Source of the DNA: Patiria pectinifera | Taxonomy: Eukaryota > Echinodermata > Asteroidea > Valvatida > Asterinidae | Length of the DNA: 64,000 bases | Direction: 5' to 3' | Assembly: GCA_029964075.1 (NCBI GenBank) | Contig: CM057146.1 | Location: 10,373,501 to 10,437,500 of the forward strand | In this document: one piece after another, positions 57,601 through 64,000 of the stretch | Position numbering within the stretch: position 1 is the first letter of the stretch | Layout: every line of letters begins with the position of its first letter | Notes under the pieces: model-generated | What the model was told of the DNA's origin: nothing | The model's database searches: none | What the model saw: the letters and a program-made list of their open reading frames with translations, nothing else | Made by a program: the position numbers and the translations under genes

Positions 57601-60364
57601 CACCTTATAATGGTTTACAAGGTGCTGCGGCGCACATTGCAGCCACTGCCAGAAACACCGGGGCAAACCCCTTCTCTTAGCGATAAGTGTTACTGGGTTC
57701 TTTAACGTGCATTACACAACACACGGGACCTACGGCTTTACGTCCCATCCGAAGGACGAAGCAATAATGGTAAAATGCCTTGCTCAAGAGCACAAGCACC
57801 ATGTTCGCACGGTCAGGATTCGAACCCACGCACCACGGCACACAAGTCGAACACCGTAACCATTGGACCACAGCGCCCCAACATCTAGGCCAACATCTCC
57901 CCCCTGAAAAATGGGGGAGACTAGTGCGTATGCGCGACTTCTGCAGGCGATTACGGTCCATTTTCAGTCCCACACATACTACACATAACAAAAGAGCTGA
58001 CCAGTGAAAATGCACAAAAGTCTTGCTGCATTTCTTAAGGTACTGGAAGAAATTTGAGAGTTTGCTTCGGAACTACTATGAATTTTTTGAATTGCGCGCT
58101 GCACATCTTAGGCCAAACAGGTGCGCGCGCATTACACAACCAATAGGAAGTGGCCTTAACGTTGTTCCGACGGGTTCGTGGGTGATATGGTTGGTCGTGA
58201 TAGCGCCCTTTCGTGGGGGCGGGTTATCGCGGCGGCGGGTTATCGTGTATCAAACCATAACAACGTCTAGCCCCTAGACTAGCTTAAAGGCAGTGAAGGA
58301 ATCTTTTATAGGAGTTGGGGATGGTTCATAGTTGGCACAAAAATGAATGTGAATGTGTCATGTTTGTTTTTGAGCCGCGAATATGCAAAAGTTGTACATC
58401 TGCGATGTTGACTTTGCATCAGATTCGCAAGAATTCCCAGAAATTCATCAGTCTTTATTATGGAGTACATGTATGTAGAAAACATACGATGCCAAAAGAA
58501 TGATCATACATTTATGATACAGTTTATCGTGAGTTCGGATCTACTAACTTGCAGTGTGGAAATTGTTGTGATTCCATTTTGTAAACCACTTTTGTGTATA
58601 TCCACTTTAAGGGCCCTGTCACACTTCTGCGTATCCTAATTCCTTATGAGTTGCGCATTGACATTTTTTTCATACGCAGTCGTACGCACAATACGCACCT
58701 CATATGCATCTCTATAATTTTGTGTAGGTTTTATGTACCCAGATATATGCATAATACGGCCCAGTACGCATGATAGTTTTGGGCATGCACAAAACTACGC
58801 TGCGTACGCTGTTGCGCAGGTCATAAGTTATAAATACGCAGCGCATCGGTCCCGGGTGCGCTATGTGTTCGTGACGCACCCCGTCAGCATATGAGCCGCC
58901 TGTATTGGACGTATACATAGCGTACTTGCAGCGCAGATGCAATGCACGCTGAACGGCAAGCGGCGGAAATGCGGCGGGAATACGCTCAGAAGTGCGTCAA
59001 GCATGCGGTCGGCATAAGTCGGGTGCGTCCCTGCATACTGACCTATTCGCAGCCCGAAAAATAATGTTGTGCACTGCATACGCAACTCATACGCATCTCA
59101 TACGCAATGGATGCGCTGAATTCGTTACTTGTACGCTAGATGTGCGTTGCACATAAGTCAAAGTGATCAAAACATTTCGACGTTAATTGAGAGTATGGCT
59201 GCGTATTGAAAATTTTTGATAAGGAACTCATAAGGAATTAGGATACGCAAAGGTGTGAAAGGGGCTTAAACGAGTTCAATGGCATATACCTGTACATGTA
59301 CATGTATCTAAAAGGCTTCCAACTTAAAGGGACATTACGTCTTGGAATGTGCCAAATTGGGCTACAGAACACATTATAAAACGAATTGATGTTAAAAATA
59401 GCATATAAATATGTACATAATCATCCTTTAAAAACTGGGCGTCTTTGTGTTATTCTTGCGAGAATGAATTGGGGGGGGGTTCAAAATTTTGGCTCTCCAA
59501 AAGCGAGCTGTTGGGTGCTGGTCGTGAATCCTGCTGCATGTGTTACACCAGTGCATGGCATTCTGCGTATGTGCGAGAAACATTATTTAGGTATCGGTGC
59601 TGTGTGACAGAAGTAAACAACCAGGCTTTTTTTTTTCTCGGGAACGTTAAGACATTAGGTTGGTTTCCTTTCAACCAGACCTTTGAAATAGGACAAGTAA
59701 ACAATCCAAAGCACAACACTTTTCGGAGGTTTCAGGCCGTAATTGAGTACTTTATAGACGTCCAAGAATTGTAAGGTCAGGGAACCAGTCTAGCTGGCTT
59801 GCACTCGTTCATGGGTGTGTAATCAAATGCAAACAAAATGCGGACTATAAACTCAATATGGTAAATTTTTATTACTCAAAATGGGGGCAGTATTGAAAAA
59901 AAAAGCCAGTTTTTTCCAACGCTGGTCGGCTGACCAGCGTTGGAAATCTATTACAAAAATACCATTTTTTTTGACAATGTCAGTACACCAGGTGCCATGA
60001 TTTCACAGGATGCTTGAGACTATTATTCAATAACAGTCCAGTTAGATATTTCCAAACAATTTGGTAGTTTTGTTTTTTGATGTTTGCAAATGTTGTATAT
60101 TCCCTTTAATTTTGTCACTTTTTGCTTTAAAAATTCCAGCTGTGATCATATGATTAATATTCACCCAGCAACAATGTAGAAATACACACAACACCTGAAC
60201 ACTATCATGTCCTTTGGAATGCAATATTACACATATTACCCCGGGTACCAGTAAATATTTTCTGAGAATTGATCTATTTCCCTACCTGTAACTTCCTCAT
60301 TGTTGACGGAGCTTATCAGCTCCACCACACGCTGCTGCATTGCACGGCAGGTTTTGTTCAGATC
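39679..60364 (-). CDS. TOM1: TOM1/TOM1L2-family endosomal adaptor, C-terminal 302 residues
   Basis: Nine coding exons on the - strand, in transcript order: 60364-60286, 57260-57112, 53585-53396, 51560-51461, 49409-49295, 47122-47096, 43308-43249, 42385-42316, 39797-39679 (TAG at 39681-39679). All junctions are GT-AG; phases sum to 909 nt. The first exon here is inside the GAT domain ([17 protein letters not shown]), continued by [21 protein letters not shown] Pro/Ala-rich linker with TLIDFGAED follows, then [30 protein letters not shown], an acidic Trp motif [26 protein letters not shown] and the family end ENTMFAL. TOM1 proteins bind ubiquitin, Tollip and clathrin in endosomal sorting. The N-terminal VHS domain and first GAT helix are missing and probably lie beyond the right edge. 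TOM1 and TOM1L2 are vertebrate duplicates, so this is likely their single ancestor-type gene. Confidence 0.95.
39987..40350. mobile_element. GGCC/A-run MITE, GGTTTCTGGT subtype, copy 1 (TOM1 intron)
   Basis: The right end reads ACCAGAAACCGGAGAC then T-run then GGCCTTA; the left end is its complement, with TCCGGTTTCTGGTATGG after an A-run. The interior (GGCCACATAAAGCTTATTCT, CAGCAGCAGGATTCCAGTCA) is more than 90% identical by eye to 42612-42990. Confidence 0.8.
40751..41123 (+). mobile_element. GGCC/A-run MITE, GGTCTCTGGTCAG subtype, copy 1 (TOM1 intron)
   Basis: Begins TAAGGCC plus A-run plus GTCGGTCTCTGGTCAG and ends CTGACCAGAGACCGAATA then TGGCCTA. The interior has GATTTTAATCATGCGCGTCA and AGCGCCCTCTATTGCCGCAC. 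An inverted copy lies at 52367-52718. Confidence 0.8.
41330..41520 (-). repeat. Inverted copy of the 10.6-kb dispersed repeat
   Basis: Contains ATTGGCTGCCAGACAGTAATT and ACTGGGAGCCAGTC, the reverse complement of the order seen at 10660-10740. Confidence 0.5.
41582..41768. repeat. 187-bp palindrome (TOM1 intron)
   Basis: GGGAATAAATGTGTGCTC at the left pairs with GAGCACATATTTATTCCC at the right. Inward, TTTATCACTCTGTTTAAGAC pairs with GTCTTAAACAGAGTGATAAA, and GCTGATAATTACCCTCGCC with GGCGAGGGTAATTATCAGC. Likely a foldback MITE. Confidence 0.85.
42425..42526 (-). mobile_element. Truncated TTAACCCTAAC-family end (TOM1 intron)
   Basis: Ends GTAGGGTTAGGGTTAA (TTAA at 42523-42526) preceded by CCTCAATCCTTCAAAACC units. 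The other terminus is not seen. It begins about 40 nt from the exon at 42316-42385. Confidence 0.5.
42612..42990. mobile_element. GGCC/A-run MITE, GGTTTCTGGT subtype, copy 2 (TOM1 intron)
   Basis: TAGGCC plus A-run plus GTCTCCGGTTTCTGGTATGG at left; ACCAGAAACCGGAGAC plus T-run plus GGCCTTA at right. Direct-orientation partner of 39987-40350. Confidence 0.85.
43641..43802. repeat. 162-bp palindrome (TOM1 intron)
   Basis: CAAATATTGAATGCTT pairs with AAGCATTCAATATTTG (with a GATA insertion), and AAAACTAGCCTCCC...GGTGATCCATGGACCATTCT pairs with its complement around a centre at about 43715. Reads as a foldback MITE. Confidence 0.85.
43805..44188. mobile_element. MITE with TTATAACACTTCACCCACAG termini (TOM1 intron)
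   Basis: Left TTATAACACTTCACCCACAG then ATTCTG; right CAGAATCTGTGGGTGAGGTG then TTATAA. It abuts the preceding palindrome directly. The interior includes a threefold GTACTTTGGTTGCTA/GTACTTTTGG repeat near 44045-44100. Confidence 0.75.
44645..45393. mobile_element. 749-bp near-perfect palindromic element with hairpin ends
   Basis: Termini TTTACTCCTAGAAC and GTTCTAGGAGTAAA, flanked by the 5-bp repeat CTTTG (44640-44644, 45394-45398). The arms of about 340 bp are almost exact reverse complements; open frames at 44627-44881 (+) and 45157-45408 (-) are mirror images of one another. Each end itself folds (TATGAGGCTCCACG / CGTGGAGCCTCATA). The short centre near 45020 is unique. No transposase. Confidence 0.9.
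45624..46181. mobile_element. hAT-like element built from GAGTCC arrays, copy 2 (TOM1 intron)
   Basis: Termini CAGACTTGTAT and ATACAAGTCTG with an exact 8-bp duplication GTGAAAAT (45616-45623, 46182-46189). GAGTCCGAGTC/GAGTCACGAGTC arrays (about 45640-45765 and 46030-46175) flank a unique centre. Confidence 0.9.
46226..46610. repeat. Minisatellite of TGCTCAATCCAACAGAATCC units
   Basis: Starts TTATCCCTAACCCCCTAG, resembling the TTAACCCTAAC terminus with one change, followed by at least five variants of CTGCTCAATCCAACAGAATC in both orientations and ending near GTTGGATTGAGCAGGG. Probably a degenerate member of the same element class. Confidence 0.55.
46611..48920. other. TOM1-gene intron DNA around the 27-nt exon
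   Basis: Apart from the micro-exon at 47096-47122, nothing coding is recognised. The sequence is A/T-rich with T-runs. No bounded mobile element was resolved between 47150 and 48900. Confidence 0.5.
48922..49152. mobile_element. Short MITE with TATCGTCG termini (TOM1 intron)
   Basis: Left TATCGTCGCGTCATTGCAAC, right GTTGCACAGACACGACGATA; inward pairs include ATCGTATCTCGTG with GTGAGATACGA and CATGCAACAAGGTCGTTTC with a second CGACCTTGTTGCA. Lies about 140 nt from the donor side of exon 49295-49409. Confidence 0.6.
49527..49747. mobile_element. TTAACCCTAAC-family element (TOM1 intron)
   Basis: TTAA at 49527-49530 and 49744-49747; termini TTAACCCTAACTCCCTA and GGTTAGGATTTAA. The interior has three units of GGACCAAGTCCACCAAAATC type. 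Confidence 0.65.
49744..49898. mobile_element. Adjacent short TTAA element sharing a junction TTAA
   Basis: Starts at the TTAA ending the previous element and ends GTCGGGTTAA (TTAA 49895-49898). The interior is CAAATCCTCCAAAATCCTC and GGATTTTGCAGGATTGAGG units. Confidence 0.5.
50159..50662. mobile_element. TTAACCCTAAC-family element, first of a chain
   Basis: TTAA at 50159-50162 and 50659-50662; ends TTAACCCTAACCCCCTAGGC and GCCTAGGGAGTTAGGGTTAA, good inverted repeats. The interior is a minisatellite of AATCCTGCAAAATC-type and inverted units. Confidence 0.75.
50659..50929. mobile_element. TTAA element, second of the chain
   Basis: Begins TTAATCCTCCAAAATTCCTC at the shared TTAA and ends GGATTGAGGAGGGTTAGGGTTAA-type sequence, with TTAA at 50926-50929. 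The left terminus is less canonical than the right. Confidence 0.5.
50926..51432. mobile_element. TTAA-flanked [14 protein letters not shown] family, third of the chain
   Basis: TTAA at 50926-50929 and 51429-51432; TTAAAGGGAATATACATC and GTTGTATATTCCCTTTAA. Central hairpin GGTGGTCGGCTGACCAGCG. It ends 29 nt from the donor side of TOM1 exon 51461-51560. Confidence 0.8.
51664..52147. mobile_element. MITE with TAGAGCTATATTAAATTACT termini (TOM1 intron)
   Basis: TAGAGCTATATTAAATTACT at left and AGTAATTTAATATAGCTCTA at right are exact 20-bp inverted repeats, extended by AGAGCGCTAACT / AGTTAGTGCTCC. The interior is rich in TTTGCGTATG/CATACG-type words. No coding frame. Confidence 0.85.
52367..52718 (-). 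mobile_element. GGCC/A-run MITE, GGTCTCTGGTCAG subtype, copy 2 (TOM1 intron)
   Basis: AGGCC plus A-run plus GTCGGTCTCTGGTCAGACCG at left; ACCAGAGACAGAGTA plus T-run plus GGCCTTA at right. The interior is the reverse complement of 40751-41123. Confidence 0.8.
53743..54256. mobile_element. Element with ACAGGGCGAGTCAGAATGAT termini (TOM1 intron)
   Basis: ACAGGGCGAGTCAGAATGAT at left and ATCATTCTGACTCGCCCTGT at right are exact 20-bp inverted repeats. The end sequence resembles mariner-type termini, but clean TA flanks are not seen. A similar end (TTTTGACTCGCCCCGTA) stands alone near 4000-4017. The internal frame (53945-54193) is not a recognisable transposase. Confidence 0.7.
54416..54775. mobile_element. 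Diverged copy of the AATTCGGGCGATTC element (TOM1 intron)
   Basis: Left AAATTCGGGTGATGCAGTGC then GCCACAAAGAGTTTGCCATG; right CGCACTGCATTGTGAATCGC then CTGAA. The interior is the reverse complement of the copy at 19517-19882. Confidence 0.75.
56088..56425. repeat. TTAACCCTAAC terminus followed by minisatellite (TOM1 intron)
   Basis: Starts TTAACCCTAACCCCCTAGGT (TTAA 56088-56091). About 56180-56425 is a tandem array of units of about 43 bp built on CATCCTCAATCCTCCAAAAT plus CTCATGTGCTTCAATCAC or CAGACAGTCCTGCC. No opposite terminus found. Confidence 0.7.
56764..57048 (+). mobile_element. tRNA-derived SINE, second family (TOM1 intron)
   Basis: A box TGGCCTAGTGG (56766-56776) and B box GGTTCGAATCC (56810-56820), then the common marine-animal SINE body GTCCTTGGGCAAGGCACTTT, GGTACCAGCATTAGCTGGGG and a TTTACTTTACTTTT tail. 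It ends about 64 nt from the donor side of TOM1 exon 57112-57260. Confidence 0.85.
57473..57882 (-). mobile_element. tRNA-derived SINE, third family, reverse orientation (TOM1 intron)
   Basis: On the - strand: A-box region GGGGCGCTGTGGTCCAATGG, B box GGTTCGAATCC (57827-57817), body TTCGGATGGGACGTAAAGCC and TGCACGTTAAAGAACCCAGT, and an (ATT/AAT)n end at 57473-57486. The GGATGGGACGTAAA motif is one I recognise from many deuterostome SINEs. Confidence 0.85.
58611..59265. mobile_element. Harbinger-like MITE with GGGCCCTGTCACACTT termini (TOM1 intron)
   Basis: GGGCCCTGTCACACTTCTGC then GTATCCTAATTCCTTATGAG at left; the complement CTCATAAGGAATTAGGATAC then GCAAAGGTGTGAAAGGGGC at right, flanked by TTAA (58607-58610, 59266-59269; a 3-bp TTA/TAA duplication also fits). 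The interior is dense in TACGCA/TGCGTA words. Confidence 0.8.
59324..60109. mobile_element. Composite TTAA element joining two MITE families (TOM1 intron)
   Basis: Bounded by TTAA at 59324-59327 and 60106-60109. The left half (AAAGGGACATTACGTC, CAAATTGGGCTACAG, TTATTCTTGCGAGAA) matches 2993-3470; the right half (GGAACCAGTCTAGCTGGC, the ACGCTGGTCGGCTGACCAGC hairpin, GTTGTATATTCCCTTTAA) matches the TTAAAGGGAA family. It ends about 176 nt from TOM1 exon 60286-60364. Confidence 0.65.
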
Positions 60365-61548
60365 CTGGGCGGAGAAAAAAAATACTGACGGCTAAAACGA
60401 GGTCGCTGTTTACGAATGGTATGAAACTGAAAGGAAACAGTACGTGTTCCACAACTGTGTAATAAAAACAAAATGGCTGTGTCGACTGTACTAGGAATTT
60501 CATGGCAAACAGAGAAAAAAAATGACAATATATGACAAAATAGCAATATTTCAAAAATCATGGTTTTGACTCGTGCGAGTGCCTTTGGAGGCAAGTCCAA
60601 CTTATTCAAGTGAGTGAAATTTGCTTAGACAATTTGCCAAGTTGAAAGTGACTAGGACAAGATAATACAAGAGATGATATCTTTCTTATTTGAGAAAATA
60701 TCAGGTTGTTTTCTGTGTTAAACGCACGTAACATGGACAGACACACTGCAAGGAAAAGGGTGCTTAGGACAAATTCAATTTCTAATAGGCACTTCGAGTG
60801 ACATTATTAAGCCATTTTACATTGTTATCAAACCAAAATATAACAGTTTTCACACTGGCTTCAAATTTATGATGTGATTAGGGTTACGTACGAACAGGAA
60901 CAGACATTTTGTTACAAATGTCCAGTCTGTTTGTAATCCTGATTATATAATATCAAAGAATTCTTCACATCGACTCCGAGTTTTCTAGGTTTTAACTGAT
61001 AGCATTCCTCCAGGGTACATGTACATCTTCTTAAATCAGACAACATTAGGCATGTTAGGGAATCTTTAAATGTTATGCTTACTTCCTGACTTTATCTAAA
61101 ATGTCTGTCCTTCGTTACATACTTAACACTTTTAAAAACAATATCCACCGTATTTTCTAAAATACAAAACCAGTTATATCCTTTGCAGGTGAGCATATTT
61201 GTTTAAAGCTTGCAATGTTTACAGCAAAAATTGAGAGACCAAAATCCTAGTTTTATTATCAAAACTCAAAAGGTCTTCTCAAATGTCACACTTTTGGGCT
61301 CATTAATGTGGAATTGCCCAACTATGAGCTGGGCAATTCAGTAAATTTGGATGTTCATGTCAGACACTTCAATGATCTGCTGTTGGAAAAGTGAATGTGA
61401 TACATCACTATGAAACAATGTGAAATCTAATGAGTAGAAAACAATTACAGACCAAACTAAGGTACCACCACAATTAACGACCTTGTTCATACGTTGAATT
61501 TTACGGAAGTTGCCAAACTGCCAATTTAAAGGTAGAGTAGATCATTTG
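60365..61548. other. Presumed upstream intron of the TOM1-family gene
   Basis: Starts at the intron side of the acceptor CCGCCCAG for exon 60286-60364. I searched the - strand by eye for the expected first GAT helix and VHS segments and did not find them. Otherwise AT-rich non-coding DNA. Confidence 0.5.
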
Positions 61549-61973
61549 TGACCTGTTCTGTCAAAAGCAGACGCTTCTGGGCAGAGGTTGAAATTAAGAT
61601 AGGGCCAAAAAATGCTGTGGGGGCGATTTTTTTGGATTTTCTAATTTTTGAATATTTGTAATCTTGAACATGTCTAAAATAAACAATAAAAGTTTGAAAC
61701 CCTAATTTGAACTCTAAATGTAGTATTTTTGATGATTTGTTAAGGTACATCAGTTACAGAAATGTCACTTGAAACAGGTCTTAAAATAGAACCCAAACTT
61801 TAAGTGCCATTTTCTTCGTTTTCTACTTCAAAATAGCATAACTTTGCCTTGGAATGACCGGTTTCAAAAATTAAACCACCTATTAAAAGGAAAATGTACA
61901 TATTTTAACAATTAGCAAAAATGCCATTTTTAACCTTATGCCCAGAAAAGTCTGATTTTGACAGAACAGGTCA
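61549..61973. mobile_element. MITE with TGACCTGTTCTGTCAAAA termini
   Basis: TGACCTGTTCTGTCAAAAGC (then AGACGCTTCTGGGC) at left and GCCCAGAAAAGTCTGATTTT (then GACAGAACAGGTCA) at right; 6-bp direct repeat CATTTG at 61543-61548 and 61974-61979. No coding capacity. Confidence 0.75.
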
Positions 61974-61979
61974 CATTTG

Positions 61980-63097
61980 TCATGTTAATGTCAAAAATGT
62001 TTGTCAGCGGGCGTTGTAGCGCAGCGCTGCGCTTACAAAATAATCGTTCGAATTCATATTAATTTGTTCATTGATTTTACATGTTCGTAAAATACACATC
62101 GTTAATTCTAGAAGTGTGCTACAAATGCCAACAAAGTCGTAAGTAAATTAAAATACTCTTTATTGATTCGTTCATTTTCAAACTGCATATTAATGACCAA
62201 AATATGATGTATATTGTAGCTTAATAATTGGAACCTATCGTAATGTTTGTATTGATTTTTACATATTTGTTGCAGATTAAACGAAGTTATCACCAGTTGT
62301 GTGATGTCGGTGACCAAATTATTGTAGCGCAGCCGCCGCCGTCGGTAATCTTCTACAGTTTAATGACTTTGAACCAATGCCAGTGTGGATGCCGTCCTGT
62401 ATTCCACACTTGCTGTCCAAGATTGGTTTGAAGTCCAGTTGCCCGACAGTTGATTGAAGTGTCGACGCCAGAAGTTGGCCCACTACCTGACTACTTGGCC
62501 CGAAGTTAATTGCTGTCTACTTGAGCACTACCAGTGAGCAGTTGAAGTGCCCCCCCCCCCAGCTCCAGTTATCCAGTGCTTGGAGCAGTGCAGAGAGAGT
62601 CTTTCTTCCTTGACCCGTGTACACTGAGGAGCAGTTTGGAGAGCTGTCAGGGACGTGTTCCGACCGGCCGTTGGAGCAGAGACAAGTGATTTCCAGCCCA
62701 TTCGACCCTACATGCGTGTTCCGTAGTGACCTCAAGTTCAAGGTACCGGTATCCTTTCAAGAAGAACAGCCGTACCGCCTGATCAACTGTGAACAGTGAA
62801 CTGAATGAACTCTAGGTGACCATTGACCACTGAACTGGTTTATTGTGAATTTCTTTCGGTCACAAAATATATTAAAATATTGTTTCTAAGTTTAACCGTT
62901 CTTTGCTCCGTTTTGCATTGCTATTTCGGTTTATTCTTAATTGCCATATCATTTTGCTGTGTCATAACTACATTTTCTATTATTGCGCTGTCTTGTGTAT
63001 TTGCCATATTGCTAGTAGTAGTACCTGTAGGCCTATGTGTGTATTAAAATATTTGGCTTTCTGAAAATTAAGTTGTTGCACAAAAGTACAGAGCAAA
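61980..63097 (+). mobile_element. Probable 5' LTR and leader of a BEL/Pao-type retrotransposon
   Basis: The reading frame starting at 63098 is a BEL/Pao gag, so its LTR and primer-binding site should lie just upstream. The stretch has no other gene and includes a GTTGTAGCGCAGCGCTGCGC patch at 62014-62033 and a related GTAGCGCAGCCGCCGCC at 62325-62341. I could not fix the LTR ends or a primer-binding site because the 3' LTR is outside the window. Confidence 0.4.
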
Positions 63098-64000
63098 ATG
63101 TCGCAGACTACTAGGTCAGGTTGCAGGAGTGAGTCCGGCACACATGCAAGCGTTACTAGCAGTGCCAGGGTCAAAACCGCCACAGCGAAAGCCAGGTTAA
63201 TGGCAGAAGCGAAGCGCTTGGAAGAAAAAAAGTTAATAGAACAGGAGGAGTTGAAGATGCAACAGAGAAGGAGGGAGTTTGATCTACAAGTGGAGCTGGA
63301 CAAGGTCACAGCGGAGGAAAACGTTCTGGATGAGCTTGAAGGTAAACCTCTGCCCATCGAAGCCGCTCTTAACTCAGGAGAAAAGGTCAAGCGTTGGCTT
63401 GGAGACGAACATCAGTCATCAGAGGCAAGTCCGCCCGTACTGAGTCTCGTCGGAAGTCTACATGAGGCTAACCCACTTGTACACAGCCCTACTCTTCCAG
63501 TTCTTCCCTCACCCGACTGCCCTGCATCAAACCTGCAGCGCCAGATGATTGACACGATGCTTCTGCCTAAATGTGAGCTCGTCAAGTTTAATGGTGATCC
63601 GCTGGATTACTGGGTTTTCATCCAGAGCTTCGATGGAGCCGTCGGAAACACTAGTGTTGGCGCTAACGCTAAGCTCAATCGACTCTTCCAGTACTGCGAA
63701 GGAGAAGCGTTGGCAGTCATCCGTTGTTGCGCCATGATGCAGCCGGATGAAGGTTACGCCAAGGCCAGAGAACTGCTTCGCGAGCGTTTCGGAAATGATT
63801 ATAGAGTTTCCGAGACCTGGGTAAGAAGACTTACAGAAGGTCAACGGATCATGCCAGGAGACTGCAGAGCCGTTCAGAAAATGGCGGATGAATTGAGAAG
63901 CTGTACACTTGCACTAAAGGCTATGGACAAGTTGGACGAGATCGATACCAAGAGGAGTCTAGCTTTAATTGTGAAGAGACTCCCACAGTACCTCCAGTCG
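63098..64000 (+). CDS. BEL/Pao-type LTR retrotransposon gag, N-terminal 301 codons
   Basis: ATG at 63098 opens a frame with no stop to the window end. Residues about 30-85 are a charged, Ala/Glu/Lys-rich helical stretch (ARLMAEAKRLEEKK), likely coiled coil. From about residue 160 the sequence has the pattern of the DUF1759 gag domain: PK...VKFNGDPLDYWVFIQSF, then NAKLNRLFQYCEGEALAVI, then YAKARELLRERFG and later DTKRSLALIVKRLP. The polyprotein (protease, RT, RNase H, integrase) would continue to the right. The uninterrupted frame suggests a fairly young insertion. It may explain why the TOM1 VHS exons are not in the window: the element sits in that intron or upstream. Confidence 0.85.
   Translation, partial: MSQTTRSGCRSESGTHASVTSSARVKTATAKARLMAEAKRLEEKKLIEQEELKMQQRRREFDLQVELDKVTAEENVLDELEGKPLPIEAALNSGEKVKRWLGDEHQSSEASPPVLSLVGSLHEANPLVHSPTLPVLPSPDCPASNLQRQMIDTMLLPKCELVKFNGDPLDYWVFIQSFDGAVGNTSVGANAKLNRLFQYCEGEALAVIRCCAMMQPDEGYAKARELLRERFGNDYRVSETWVRRLTEGQRIMPGDCRAVQKMADELRSCTLALKAMDKLDEIDTKRSLALIVKRLPQYLQS

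Overview
The window looks like nuclear DNA from a marine deuterostome animal, most likely an echinoderm. The evidence is spliced genes with GT-AG introns, AT-rich intergenic DNA, tRNA-derived SINEs and very dense non-autonomous DNA transposons. The echinoderm assignment is an inference from the repeat style, not a database match.

Three conserved genes are supported. DRG2 (+ strand, 17539-29678) is complete: 13 coding exons give 364 codons. TMEM11 (- strand, 34207-34720) has its main coding exon present; the short N-terminal exon was not found. A TOM1/TOM1L2-family gene (- strand, 39679-60364) has nine 3' coding exons giving 302 residues. They cover part of the GAT domain and the C-terminal tail; the VHS domain should lie beyond the right edge. 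From memory, human DRG2, TMEM11 and TOM1L2 all map to 17p11.2, so this looks like an old linkage group.

Layout. 1-17.5 kb: no recognised conserved gene; a SINE, several MITEs, a probable first exon of a secreted or membrane protein on the - strand (6339-6633) and a CRE/CCAAT/TATA cluster near 12.75 kb. 17.5-29.9 kb: DRG2, whose introns carry at least ten mobile elements. 29.9-39.7 kb: TMEM11 between repeat blocks. 39.7-60.4 kb: the TOM1-family gene, with introns full of MITEs, palindromes and chained TTAA elements. 60.4-64 kb: upstream intron DNA leading into the 5' part of a BEL/Pao-type LTR retrotransposon whose gag reading frame runs off the end.

The most unusual structures are: a foldback element inserted into the middle of another member of its own TIR family, both with intact 9-bp target duplications (intron 7 of DRG2); a 386-bp inverted repeat pair bracketing DRG2 exons 8-9 (189 nt, in frame); two hAT-like elements built from GAGTCC arrays, each with its own 8-bp duplication; a run of TTAA elements that share the TTAA at each junction; and a 749-bp near-perfect palindrome with hairpin ends. 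DRG2 (a translation-associated GTPase), TMEM11 (mitochondrial membrane) and TOM1 (endosomal sorting) are housekeeping genes with no known shared pathway; nothing here suggests an operon-like unit.
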